64,000 nt of DNA, from contig JAIQDT010004973.1 of NCBI GenBank assembly GCA_021521415.1, positions 1 to 64,000 on the forward strand. Reading direction: 5' to 3'. The DNA is from Bidens hawaiensis. Lineage: Eukaryota; Streptophyta; Magnoliopsida; Asterales; Asteraceae. Below, in pieces: positions 25,801-40,255 of this stretch. Position 1 is the first letter of the stretch; the number at the start of each line of letters is the position of its first letter. The translations under genes and the position numbers were made by a program. Below the pieces are notes generated by a model. The model made no database searches, was not told the DNA's origin, and saw nothing but the letters and a program-made list of their open reading frames with translations.

Positions 25801-26331
25801 GATTCTTTCTTAAGGTCATAAAATACTGTATGGAAGTCTCCAAGACCGAATTACTAATCCGATTTGGTGGTTCGACCCATACTCTGTTTTTGCTCCGGCT
25901 CGGTAAACTTACCTCTTTAGCGATACTGGTAAAATTTCGAACAGGCCGCGAGATGGCGTCAGGGCATAATTATTGAACCGATTCTTTCGTATGGTTATAA
26001 AATACTGTATGGAAGTCTCCAAGACCGAATTTCTGATCTGATTCAGCGGTTCGACCCATACTCAGTTTTTCCTCCAGCTCGGTGAACATACCTCTTTGGC
26101 AATACTGCCAAAATTTCGAATGGGCCACGGGGGTGGCGTCAGGGAAAAATTATATATCTGATTCTTTAATAGAGTCATAAAATATTGTATGGAAGTCACC
26201 AAGACCGAATTTCTGATCCGATTCGGTGGTTCTACTCATACTTAGTTTTTTCTCCGGCTCGGTGAACAAATCCCTTCGACGATACTGGGAAAATTTCGAA
26301 CGGGCCGCGGAGTTGCGTTAGGGCATAGTTA

Positions 26332-27582
26332 TTGAACAGATTCTTTCATAGAGTCATAAAATACTGTATTGAAGTCTCCAAGACCGAATTTCTGATCCGA
26401 TTCGGTGGTTCGACCCATACTCAGTTTTTGCTCCGTCTCGGTGAACATACCCCTTTGGCGATACTGGCAATATTTCGAAAGGGCCACGAGGTGGCGTCAG
26501 GGCATATTTATTGATCTGATTCTTTCGTAGGGTCATAAAATATTGCATGTAAGTCCCAAAGACCGAATCTCTGAACCGGTTCGGTGGTTTAACCCATTCT
26601 CAGTTTTTACTCCGGCTCGTTGAACATACCCCTTTGGCAATACTGACAATATTTCGAACGAGCCACGAGGTGGCTTCACGGCATAATTTTTGATCCGATT
26701 CTTTTGTAGGGTCATAAAATAATGTATGGAAGTCTCAAAGACTGAATTTTTGAACCGATTCGGTGGTTCGACCCATACTCAAATTTTCCTCCGGCTCGGT
26801 GAACATACCCCTTTGGCAATATTGGCAATATTTCAAACGGGCCACGAGGTGGCGTCAGGGCATAATTATAGATCCGATTTTTTCGTAGAGTTATAAAATA
26901 TTGTATGGATGTCTCAAAGACCAAATTTCTGAACCGATTCGGTGGTTCGACCCATACTCAGTATTTCCTCCGGCTCGGTGGACATACCCCTTTGGCAATA
27001 CTGCCAAATTTCGAACAGACCATGGGGAGGCGTCTGGGCATAATTATTGATCTGATTCTTTCGTAATGTCATAAAATACTGTATGGCAGTCTCCAAGACC
27101 GAATTTCTAATCCGATTCGGTGGTTCGACCCATACTCAGTTTTTGCTCCGGCTCGGTAAACATACCCCTTTAGCGATGCTTGTAAAATTTCGAACAGGCC
27201 GCGAGGTGGCGTTAGGGCATAATTATTGAACCGATTTTTCGTATGGTTATAAAATACTGTATGGAAGTCTCCAAGACCGAATTTCTGATCTGATTCAGCG
27301 GTTCGACCCATACTCCGTTTTTCCTCCAGCTCGGTGAACATACCTCTTTGGCAATACTGCCAAAATTTCGAATGGGCCACGGGGTGGCGTCAGGGCAAAA
27401 TTATATATCTGATTCTTTAATAGAGTCATAAAATATTGTATGGAAGTCACCAAAACCGAATTTCTGATCCGATTCGGTGGTTCTACTCATACTTAGTTTT
27501 TTCTCCGGCTCGGTGAACAAATCCCTTCGACGATACTGGGAAAATTTCGAACGGGCCGCGGAGTTGCGTTAGGGCATAGTTA
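26332..27582 (+). repeat. 7-monomer unit preceding the 10-mer block (1251 bp)
   Basis: It starts with the same marker monomer as the 10-mer units (gaacagattctttcatagag) and ends where the first full unit begins. Its monomers correspond in order to positions 1, 5-like, 6, 7, 8, 9 and 10 of the 10-mer. The three monomers at positions 2-4 are absent. Position 6 (aaaataatgtatgg, gaatttttg), 7 (gattttttcgtagagtt), 8 (cgtaatgtc) and 10 (ctttaatagagtc) are recognisable by private variants. Confidence 0.8.
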
Positions 27583-30500
27583 TTGAACAGATTCTTTCAT
27601 AGAGTCAAAAAATACTGTATTGAAGTCTCCAAGACCGAATTTCTGATCCGATTCGGTGGTTCGACCCATACTCAGTTTTTGCTCCGTCTCGGTGAACATA
27701 CCCCTTTGGCGATACTGGCAATATTTCGAAAGGGCCACGAGGTGGCGTCAGGGCATATTTATTGATCCGATTCTTTCGTAGGGTCATAAAATATTGCATG
27801 TAAGTCCCAAAGACCGAATCTATGAACCGGTTCGGTGGTTCAACACATTCTCAGTTTTTACTCCGGCTCGTTGAACATACCCCTTTGGCAATACTGACAA
27901 TATTTCGAACGGGTCACGAGGTGGCGTTAGGGCATAATTATTGATCCGATTCTTTCGTAGGGTCATAAAATATTGTATGGATGTCTCAAAGACCGAATTT
28001 CTGAACCGATTCGGTGGTTCGACCCATACTCAGTATTTCATCCGGCTCGGTGGACATACCTCTTTGGCAATACTAGCAAAATTTCGAACGGGCCTCGGGG
28101 AGGCGTCAGGGCATAATTATTGATCCGATTCTTTCGTAGGGTCATAAAATACTGTATGGTAGTATCCAAGACCGAGTTTCTAATCCGATTCGGTGGTTCG
28201 ACCCATACTCAGTTTTTGCTCCATCTCGGTGAACATACCCCTTTGGCGATACTGGCAATATTTCGAACAGGTCACGAGGTGGCGTCAGGGCATATTTATT
28301 GATCTGATTCTTACGTAGGGTAACAAAATATTGCATGTAAGTCCCAAAGACCGAATCTCTGAACCGGTTCGGTGGTTTAACCCATTCTCAGTTTTTACTC
28401 CGGCTCGTTAAACATACCCCTTTGGCAATACTGACAATATTTCGAACGAGCCACGAGGTGGCTTCACGGCATATTTTTTGATCCGATTCTTTCGTAGGGT
28501 CATAAAATAATGTATGGAAGTCTCAAAGACTGAATTTTTGAACCGATTCGGTGGTTCGACCCATACTCAAATTTTCCTCCGGCTCGGTGAACATACCCCT
28601 TTGGCAATATTGGCAATATTTCAAACGGGCCACGAGGTGGCGTCAGGGCATAATTATAGATCCGATTTTTTCGTAGAGTTATAAAATATTGTATGGATGT
28701 CTCAAAGACCAAATTTCTGAACCGATTCGGTGGTTCGACCCATACTCAGTATTTCCTCCGGCTCGGTGGACATACCCCTTTGGCAATACTGCCAAATTTC
28801 GAACAGACCATGGGGAGGCGTCTGGGCATAATTATTGATCTGATTCTTTCGTAATGTCATAAAATATTGTATGGAAGTCTCCAAGACCGAATTTCTAATC
28901 CGATTCGGTGGTTCGACCCATACTCAGTTTTTGCTCCGGCTCGGTAAACATACCCCTTTAGCGATGCTTGTAAAATTTCGAACAGGCCGCGAGGTGGCGT
29001 CAGGGCATAATTATTGAACCGATTCTTTCGTGTGGTTATAAAATACTGTATGGAAGTCTCCAAGACCGAATTTCTGATCTGATTCAGCGGTTCGACCCAT
29101 ACTCAGTTTTTCCTCCAGCTCGGTGAACATACCTCTTTGGCAATACTGCCAAAATTTCGAATGGGCCACGGGGTGGCGTCAGGGCAAAATTATATATCTG
29201 ATTCTTTAATAGAGTCATAAAATATTGTATGGAAGTCACCAAGACCGAATTTCTGATCCGATTCGGTGGTTCTACTCATACTTAGTTTTTTCTCCGGCTC
29301 GGTGAACAAATCCCTTCGACGATACTGGGAAAATTTCGAACGGGCCGCGGAGTTGCGTTAGGGCATAGTTATTGAACAGATTCTTTCATAGAGTCATAAA
29401 AAACTGTATTGAAGTCTCCAAGACCGAATTTCTGATCCGATTCGGTGGTTCGACCCATACTCAGTTTTTGCTCCGTCTCGGTGAACATACCCCTTTGGCG
29501 ATACTGGCAATATTTCGAAAGGGCCACGAGGTGGCGTCAGGGCATATTTATTGATCCGATTCTTTCGTAGGGTCATAAAATATTGCATGTAAGTCCCAAA
29601 GACCGAATCTATGAACCGGTTCGGTGGTTCAACACATTCTCAGTTTTTACTCCGGCTCGTTGAACATACCCCTTTGGCAATACTGACAATATTTCGAACG
29701 GGTCACGAGGTGGCGTTAGGGCATAATTATTGATCCGATTCTTTCGTAGGGTCATAAAATATTGTATGGATGTCTCAAAGACCGAATTTCTGAACCGATT
29801 CGGTGGTTCGACCCATACTCAGTATTTCATCCGGCTCGGTGGACATACCTCTTTGGCAATACTAGCAAAATTTCGAACGGGCCTCGGGGAGGCGTCAGGG
29901 CATAATTATTGATCCGATTCTTTCGTAGGGTCATAAAATACTGTATGGTAGTATCCAAGACCGAGTTTCTAATCCGATTCGGTGGTTCGACCCATACTCA
30001 GTTTTTGCTCCATCTCGGTGAACATACCCCTTTGGCGATACTGGCAATATTTCGAACAGGTCACGAGGTGGCGTCAGGGCATATTTATTGATCTGATTCT
30101 TACGTAGGGTAACAAAATATTGGATGTAAGTCCCAAAGACCGAATCTCTGAACCGGTTCGGTGGTTTAACCCATTCTCAGTTTTTACTCCGGCTCGTTAA
30201 ACATACCCCTTTGGCAATACTGACAATATTTCGAACGAGCCACGAGGTGGCTTCACGGCATAATTTTTGATCCGATTCTTTCGTAGGGTCATAAAATAAT
30301 GTATGGAAGTCTCAAAGACTGAATTTTTGAACCGATTCGGTGGTTCGACCCATACTCAAATTTTCCTCCGGCTCGGTGAACATACCCCTTTGGCAATATT
30401 GGCAATATTTCAAACGGGCCACGAGGTGGCGTCAGGGCATAATTATAGATCCGATTTTTTCGTAGAGTTATAAAATATTGTATGGATGTCTCAAAGACCA

Positions 30501-33500
30501 AATTTCTGAACCGATTCGGTGGTTCGACCCATACTCAGTATTTCCTCCGGCTCGGTGGACATACCCCTTTGGCAATACTGCCAAATTTCGAACAGACCAT
30601 GGGGAGGCGTCTGGGCATAATTATTGATCTGATTCTTTCGTAATGTCATAAAATATTGTATGGAAGTCTCCAAGACCGAATTTCTAATCCGATTCGGTGG
30701 TTCGACCCATACTCAGTTTTTGCTCCGGCTCGGTAAACATACCCCTTTAGCGATGCTTGTAAAATTTCGAACAGGCCGCGAGGTGGCGTCAGGGCATAAT
30801 TATTGAACCGATTCTTTCGTGTGGTTATAAAATACTGTATGGAAGTCTCCAAGACCGAATTTCTGATCTGATTCAGCGGTTCGACCCATACTCAGTTTTT
30901 CCTCCAGCTCGGTGAACATACCTCTTTGGCAATACTGCCAAAATTTCGAATGGGCCACGGGGTGGCGTCAGGGCAAAATTATATATCTGATTCTTTAATA
31001 GAGTCATAAAATATTGTATGGAAGTCACCAAGACCGAATTTCTGATCCGATTCGGTGGTTCTACTCATACTTAGTTTTTTCTCCGGCTCGGTGAACAAAT
31101 CCCTTCGACGATACTGGGAAAATTTCGAACGGGCCGCGGAGTTGCGTTAGGGCATAGTTATTGAACAGATTCTTTCATAGAGTCATAAAATACTGTATTG
31201 AAGTCTCCAAGACCGAATTTCTGATCCGATTCGGTGGTTCGACCCATACTCAGTTTTTGCTCCGTCTCGGTGAACATACCCCTTTGGCGATACTGGCAAT
31301 ATTTCGAAAGGGCCACGAGGTGGCGTCAGGGCATATTTATTGATCCGATTCTTTCGTAGGGTCATAAAATATTGCATGTAAGTCCCAAAGACCGAATCTA
31401 TGAACCGGTTCGGTGGTTCAACCCCTTCTCAGTTTTTACTCCGGCTCGTTGAACATACCCCTTTGGCAATACTGACAATATTTCGAACGTGTCACGAGGT
31501 GGCGTTAGGGCATAATTATTGATCCGATTCTTTCGTAGGGTCATAAAATATTGTATGGATGTCTCAAAGACCGAATTTCTGAACCGATTCGGTGGTTCGA
31601 CCCATACTCAGTATTTCATCCGGCTCGGTGGACATACCCCTTTGGCAATACTAGCAAAATTTCGAACGGGCCGCGGGGAGGCGTCAGGGCATAATTATTG
31701 ATCCGATTCTTTCGTAGGGTCATAAAATACTGTATGGTAGTATCCAAGACCGAGTTTCTAATCCGATTCGGTGGTTCGACCCATACTCAGTTTTTGCTCC
31801 ATCTCGGTGAACATACCCCTTTGGCGATACTGGCAATATTTCGAACAGGTCACGAGGTGGCGTCAGGGCATATTTATTGATCTGATTCTTACGTAGGGTA
31901 ACAAAATATTGCATGTAAGTCCCAAAGACCGAATCTCTGAACCGGTTCGGTGGTTTAACCCATTCTCAGTTTTTACTCCGGCTCGTTAAACATACCCCTT
32001 TGGCAATACTGACAATATTTCGAACGAGCCACGAGGTGGCTTCACGGCATAATTTTTGATCCGATTCTTTCGTAGGGTCATAAAATAATGTATGGAAGTC
32101 TCAAAGACTGAATTTTTGAACCGATTCGGTGGTTCGACCCATACTCAAATTTTCCTCCGGCTCGGTGAACATACCCCTTTGGCAATATTGGCAATATTTC
32201 AAACGGGCCACGAGGTGGCGTCAGGGCATAATTATAGATCCGATTTTTTCGTAGAGTTATAAAATATTGTATGGATGTCTCAAAGACCAAATTTCTGAAC
32301 CGATTCGGTGGTTCGACCCATACTCAGTATTTCCTCCGGCTCGGTGGACATACCCCTTTGGCAATACTGCCAAATTTCGAACAGACCATGGGGAGGCGTC
32401 TGGGCATAATTATTGATCTGATTCTTTCGTAATGTCATAAAATATTGTATGGAAGTCTCCAAGACCGAATTTCTAATCCGATTCGGTGGTTCGACCCATA
32501 CTCAGTTTTTGCTCCGGCTCGGTAAACATACCCCTTTAGCGATGCTTGTAAAATTTCGAACAGGCCGCGAGGTGGCGTCAGGGCATAATTATTGAACCGA
32601 TTCTTTCGTATGGTTATAAAATACTGTATGGAAGTCTCCAAGACCGAATTTCTGATCTGATTCAGCGGTTCGACCCATACTCAGTTTTTCCTCCAGCTCG
32701 GTGAACATACCTCTTTGGCAATACTGCCAAAATTTCGAATGGGCCACGGGGTGGCGTCAGGGCAAAATTATATATCTGATTCTTTAATAGAGTCATAAAA
32801 TATTGTATGGAAGTCACCAAGACCGAATTTCTGATCCGATTCGGTGGTTCTACTCATACTTAGTTTTTTCTCCGGCTCGGTGAACAAATCCCTTCGACGA
32901 TACTGGGAAAATTTCGAACGGGCCGCGGAGTTGCGTTAGGGCATAGTTATTGAACAGATTCTTTCATAGAGTCATAAAATACTGTATTGAAGTCTCCAAG
33001 ACCGAATTTCTGATCCGATTCGGTGGTTCGACCCATACTCAGTTTTTGCTCCGTCTCGGTGAACATACCCCTTTGGCGATACTGGCAATATTTCGAAAGG
33101 GCCACGAGGTGGCGTCAGGGCATATTTATTGATCCGATTCTTTCGTAGGGTCATAAAATATTGCATGTAAGTCCCAAAGACCGAATCTATGAACCGGTTC
33201 GGTGGTTCAACCCCTTCTCAGTTTTTACTCCGGCTCGTTGAACATACCCCTTTGGCAATACTGACAATATTTCGAACGGGTCACGAGGTGGCGTTAGGGC
33301 ATAATTATTGATCCGATTCTTTCGTAGGGTCATAAAATATTGTATGGATGTCTCAAAGACCGAATTTCTGAACCGATTCGGTGGTTCGACCCATACTCAG
33401 TATTTCATCCGGCTCGGTGGACATACCCCTTTGGCAATACTAGCAAAATTTCGAACGGGCCGCGGGGAGGCGTCAGGGCATAATTATTCATCCGATTCTT

Positions 33501-36500
33501 TCGTAGGGTCATAAAATACTGTATGGTAGTATCCAAGACCGAGTTTCTAATCCGATTCGGTGGTTCGACCCATACTCAGTTTTTGCACCATCTCGGTGAA
33601 CATACCCCTTTGGCGATACTGGCAATATTTCGAACAGGTCACGAGGTGGCGTCAGGGCATATTTATTGATCTGATTCTTACGTAGGGTAACAAAATATTG
33701 CATGTAAGTCCCAAAGACCGAATCTCTGAACCGGTTCGGTGGTTTAACCCATTCTCAGTTTTTACTCCGGCTCGTTGAACATACCCCTTTGGCAATACTG
33801 ACAATATTTCGAACGAGCCACGAGGTGGCTTCACGGCATAATTTTTTATCCGATTCTTTCGTAGGGTCATAAAATAATGTATGGAAGTCTCAAAGACTGA
33901 ATTTTTGAACCGATTCGGTGGTTCGACCCATACTCAAATTTTCCTCCGGCTCGGTGAACATACCCCTTTGGCAATATTGGCAATATTTCAAACGGGCCAC
34001 GAGGTGGCGTCAGGGCATAATTATAGATCCGATTTTTTCGTAGAGTTATAAAATATTGTATGGATGTCTCAAAGACCAAATTTCTGAACCGATTCGGTGG
34101 TTCGACCCATACTCAGTATTTCCTCCGGCTCGGTGGACATACCCCTTTGGCAATACTGCCAAATTTCGAACAGACCATGGGGAGGCGTCTGGGCATAATT
34201 ATTGATCTGATTCTTTCGTAATGTCATAAAATATTGTATGGAAGTCTCCAAGACCGAATTTCTAATCCGATTCGGTGGTTCGACCCATACTCAGTTTTTG
34301 CTCCGGCTCGGTAAACATACCCCTTTAGCGATGCTTGTAAAATTTCGAACAGGCCGCGAGGTGGCGTCAGGGCATAATTATTGAACCGATTCTTTCGTAT
34401 GGTTATAAAATACTGTATGGAAGTCTCCAAGACCGAATTTCTGATCTGATTCAGCGGTTCGACCCATACTCAGTTTTTCCTCCAGCTCGGTGAACATACC
34501 TCTTTGGCAATACTGCCAAAATTTCGAATGGGCCACGGGGTGGCGTCAGGGCAAAATTATATATCTGATTCTTTAATAGAGTCATAAAATATTGTATGGA
34601 AGTCACCAAGACCGAATTTCTGATCCGATTCGGTGGTTCTACTCATACTTAGTTTTTTCTCCGGCTCGGTGAACAAATCCCTTCGACGATACTGGGAAAA
34701 TTTCGAACGGGCCGCGGAGTTGCGTTAGGGCATAGTTATTGAACAGATTCTTTCATAGAGTCATAAAATACTGTATTGAAGTCTCCAAGACCGAATTTCT
34801 GATCCGATTCGGTGGTTCGACCCATACTCAGTTTTTGCTCCGTCTCGGTGAACATACCCCTTTGGCGATACTGGCAATATTTCGAAAGGGCCACGAGGTG
34901 GCGTCAGGGCATATTTATTGATCCGATTCTTTCGTAGGGTCATAAAATATTGTATGTAAGTCCCAAAGACCGAATCTATGAACCGGTTCGGTGGTTCAAC
35001 CCCTTCTCAGTTTTTACTCCGGCTCGTTGAACATACCCCTTTGGCAATACTGACAATATTTCGAACGGGTCACGAGGTGGCGTTAGGGCATAATTATTGA
35101 TCCGATTCTTTCGTAGGGTCATAAAATATTGTATGGATGTCTCAAAGACCGAATTTCTGAACCGATTCGGTGGTTCGACCCATACTCAGTATTTCATCCG
35201 GCTCGGTGGACATACCCCTTTGGCAATACTAGCAAAATTTCGAACGGGCCGCGGGGAGGCGTCAGGGCATAATTTTTCATCCGATTCTTTCGTAGGGTCA
35301 TAAAATACTGTATGGTAGTATCCAAGACCGAGTTTCTAATCCGATTCGGTGGTTCGACCCATACTCAGTTTTTGCACCATCTCGGTGAACATACCCCTTT
35401 GGCGATACTGGCAATATTTCGAACAGGTCACGAGGTGGCGTCAGGGCATATTTATTGATCTGATTCTTACGTAGGGTAACAAAATATTGCATGTAAGTCC
35501 CAAAGACCGAATCTCTGAACCGGTTCGGTGGTTTAACCCATTCTCAGTTTTTACTCCGGCTCGTTGAACATACCCCTTTGGCAATACTGACAATATTTCG
35601 AACGAGCCACGAGGTGGCTTCACGGCATAATTTTTGATCCGATTCTTTCGTAGGGTCATAAAATAATGTATGGAAGTCTCAAAGACTGAATTTTTGAACC
35701 GATTCGGTGGTTCGACCCATACTCAAATTTTCCTCCGGCTCGGTGAACATACCCCTTTGGCAATATTGGCAATATTTCAAACGGGCCACGAGGTGGCGTC
35801 AGGGCATAATTATAGATCCGATTTTTTCGTAGAGTTATAAAATATTGTATGGATGTCTCAAAGACCAAATTTCTGAACCGATTCGGTGGTTCGACCCATA
35901 CTCAGTATTTCCTCCGGCTCGGTGGACATACCCCTTTCGCAATACTGCCAAATTTCGAACAGACCATGGGGAGGCGTCTGGGCATAATTATTGATCTGAT
36001 TCTTTCGTAATGTCATAAAATACTGTATGGAAGTCTCCAAGACAGAATTTCTAATCCGATTCGGTGGTTCGACCCATACTCAGTTTTTGCTCCGGCTCGG
36101 TAAACATACCCCTTTAGCGATGCTTGTAAAATTTCGAACAGGCCGCGAGGTGGCGTCAGGGCATAATTATTGAACCGATTCTTTCGTTTGGTTATAAAAT
36201 ACTGTATGGAAGTCTCCAAGACCGAATTTCTGATCTGATTCAGCGGTTCGACCCATACTCGGTTTTTCCTCCAGCTCGGTGAACATACCTCTTTGGCAAT
36301 ACTGCCAAAATTTCGAATGGGCCACGGGGTGGCGTCAGGGCAAAATTATATATCTGATTCTTTAATAGAGTCATAAAATATTGTATGGAAGTCACCAAGA
36401 CCGAATTTCTGATCCGATTCGGTGGTTCTACTCATACTTAGTTTTTTCTCCGGCTCGGTGAACAAATCCCTTCGACGATACTGGGAAAATTTCGAACGGG

Positions 36501-36527
36501 CCGCGGAGTTGCGTTAGGGCATAGTTA
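27583..36527 (+). repeat. 10-monomer higher-order repeat, five units of 1789 bp
   Basis: The marker gaacagattctttcatagag recurs at 27583, 29372, 31161, 32950, 34739 and 36528, exactly 1789 bp apart, which is ten monomers of about 179 bp. Every monomer position has its own diagnostic variants, which recur at the same register. By eye the units differ at only a handful of positions over 1.8 kb, while neighbouring monomers inside a unit differ far more. This is the defining pattern of a higher-order repeat. A sixth unit starts at 36528 but drifts out of register after about 37,000. Confidence 0.95.
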
Positions 36528-39500
36528 TTGAACAGATTCTTTCATAGAGTCATAAAATACTGTATTGAAGTCTCCAAGACCGAATTTCTGATCCGATTCG
36601 GTGGTTCGACCCATACTCAGTTTTTGCTCCGTCTCGGTGAACATACCCCTTTGGCGATACTGGCAATATTTCGAAAGGGCCACGAGGTGGCGTCAGGGCA
36701 TATTTATTTATCCGATTCTTTCGTAGGGTCATAAAATATTGCATGTAAGTCCCAAAGACCGAATCTATGAACCGGTTCGGTGGTTCAACCCATTCTCAGT
36801 TTTTACTCCGGCTCGTTGAACATACCCCTTTGGCAATACTGACAATATTTCGAACGGGTCACGAGGTGGCGCCAGGGCATAATTATTGATCCGATTCTTT
36901 CATAGGGTCATAAAATATTGTATGGATGTCTCAAAGACCGAATTTCTGAACCGATTCGGTGGTTCGACCCATACTCAGTATTTCATCCGGCTCGGTGGAC
37001 ATACCCCTTTGGCAATACTACCAAAATTTCGAACAAGCCGCGGGGAGGCGTCTGGGCATAATTATTGATCTGATTCTTTCGTAAGAACATAAAATACTGT
37101 ATGGAAGTCTCCAAGACCAAATTTCTAATCCGATTCGGTGGTTCGACCCATACTCAGTTTTTGCTCCGCCTCGGTTAACATACCCCTTTAGCGATACTAG
37201 TAAAATTTCGAACAGGCCGCGAGGTGGCGTCAGGACATAATTATTGAACCGATTCTTTCGTATGGTTATAAAATACTGTATGGAAGTCTCCAAGACCGAA
37301 TTTCTGATCCGATCAGTTTTTCCTCCAGCTCGGTGAACATACCTCTTTGGCAATACTGCCAAAATTTCGAATGGGCCACGGGGTGGCGTCAGGGCATAAT
37401 TATATATCCGATTCTTTAATAGAGTCATAAAATAATGTATGGAATTCACCAAGACCGAATTTCTAATCCGATTCGGTGGTTCTACTCATACTCAGTTTTT
37501 TCTCCGGCTCGGTGAACATATCCCTTCGGTGATACTGGGAAAATTTCGAACGGGCCGCGGAGTTGCGTTAGGGCATAGTTATTGAACAGATTCTTTCGTA
37601 GGGTCATAAAATACTGTATTGAAGTCCCCTAGACCGAATATTTGATCCTGTTCATTGGTTCAACCCATCCTCAGTTTTTCCTCCGGCTCGGTGAACATAC
37701 CCCCTTTGGCAATACTGGCAAAATTTCGAACGGGCCGCGGGGCGGTGTCAGGGCATAATTATTGATCCGATTCTTTCGTATGGTCATAAAAAACTGTATG
37801 GAAGTCTCCAAGAACGAATTTCTGATCCGATTCTGTGGTTCGACCCATTCTCAGTTTTTGCTACGGCTCGGTGAACATACCCCTGTGGCGACACTAGCAA
37901 TATTTCAAACGTGCCACGAGGTGGCGTCAGGGCATATTTATTGATCCGATTCTTTCGAATGGTCATAAAATAGTGTATGGAAGTCCTAAAGACCGAATCT
38001 CTAAACCGATTCGGTGGTTCGACCCATACTCAATTTTTCCTCCAGCTCGGTGAACATACCTCTTTGGCAATACTAGCAATATTTCGAACAGGCCACGAGG
38101 TGGCGTCAGGGCATATTTATTGATCCGATTCTTTCATAGGGTTATAAAATAATGTATGGAAGTCTCAAAGTCTGAATTTTTGAACCGCTTCGGTGGTTCG
38201 ACCCATACTCAATTTTTCCTCCGGCTCGATGAACATACCCCTTTGGCAATACGGGCAATACTTCAAACGGGCCACGAGGTGGCATCAGGGCATAATTATA
38301 GATCCGATTTTTTCGAAGAGTTATAAAATATTGTATGGATGTCTCAAAGACCGAATTTCTGAACCGATTCGGCAGTTCGACCCATACTCAGTACTTCCTC
38401 CGGCTCGGTGGACATACCCCTTTGGCAATACTGCCAAAATTTCGAACTGGGGAGGCGTCTGGGCCTAATTATTGATCTGATTCTTTCGTAAGGTCATAAA
38501 ATACTGTATGGAAGTCTCCAAGACCGAATTTCTAATCCTATTCTGCGGTTCGACCTATACTCAGTTTTTGCTCCGGCTCGGTAAACATACCCCTTTAGCG
38601 ATACTGGTAAAATTTCGAACAGGCCGCGAGGTGGCGTCAGGGCATAATTATTGAACCGATTCTTTCGTATGGTTATAAAATATTGTATGGAAGTCTCCAA
38701 GACCGAATTTCTGATCCGATTCAGCGGCTTGACTCATACTTAGTTTTTCCTCCAGCTCGGTGAACATACCTCTTTGGCAATACTGCCAAAATTTCGAATG
38801 GGCCACGGGGTGGCGTCAGGGCATAATTATATATCCGATTTTTTAATAGAGTCATAAAATATAGTATGGAAATCACCAAGACCGAATTTCTGATCCGATT
38901 CGGTGGTTCTACTCATACTCAGTTTTTTCTCCGGCTCGGTGAACATATCCCTTCGGCGATACTGGGAAAATTTCGAACGGGCCGCGGAGTTGCGTTAGGG
39001 CATAGTTATTGAACAGATTTTTTCGTACAGTCATAAAATACTGTATTGAAGTCTCCAAGACCAAATTTCTGATCCAACTCATTGGTTCAACCCATACTCA
39101 GTTTTTACTCCGGCTCGGTGAACATACCCCTTTGGCAATACTGGCAAAATTTCGAACGGGCCCCGGGGAGGCGTCAGGGCATAATTATTGATCCGATTCT
39201 TTCGTAGGGTTATAAAATAATGTATTGAAGTCTCCAAGACCGAATTTCTGATCCGATTCGCTGGTTCGACCCATACTCAGTTTTTGCCCCGTCTCGGTGA
39301 ACATACCCCTTTGGTTATACTGGCAATATTTCGAACGGGCCACGAGGTGGCGTCAGGGCAAAATTATAGAACCGATTCTTTCGTATGGTCATAAAATACT
39401 GTATGGAATTCTCTAAGACCAAATTTCTGATCCGATTCAGCTGTTCGACCCATACTTAGTTTTTCCTCCGGCTCGGTGAACATACCCCTTTGGCAATACT

Positions 39501-40255
39501 GGCAAAATTACGAACGAGCCGTGGGGAGGCGTCAGGGCATAATTATTGATCCGATTCTTTCGTAGGGTCATAAAATACTGTATGGAACTCTCCAAAACCG
39601 AATTTCTGGTCTGATTCTTTCGTTCGACCCATACTCAGGTTTTGCTCCGGCTCGGTGAACATACCCCTTTGGCGATACTGGCAAAATTTCGAACGGTCCG
39701 TCGGGTGGCGCCAGGGCATAATTATTGAACCGATTCTTTCGTAAGGTAATAAAATATTGTATGGAAGTCTCCAAGACCGAATTTCTGATCCGATTCAGCG
39801 GTTCGACCCATACTTAGTTTTTCCTCTGGCTCGGTGAACATACCATTTGGCAATACTGGCAAAATTTCGAACGGGCCGTGCGGTGGCGTCAACGCATAAT
39901 TATTTATCCGATTCTTTCGTAGGGTCATAAGATACTGTATGGAACTCACCAAGACCGAATTTTAATCCGATTCGGTGGTTCGACCCAAACCCAATTTTTT
40001 CTCCGGCTCGATGAACATACCCCTTTGGCGATACTGGCAAAATTTCGAACGGGCCGCGGGGTGGCGTCCGGGCATAATTATTGAATCGATTCTTTCGTAT
40101 GGTCTTAAAATACTGTATGGAAGTCTCCTAGACCGAATTTCTGATCTGATTAAGTGGTTCGACCCAGACTCAGTTTTTCCTCCGCTCGGTGAACATACCT
40201 CTTTGGCAATACTGGCAAAATTTCGAACGGGCTGCGGGATGGCGTTAGGGCATAA

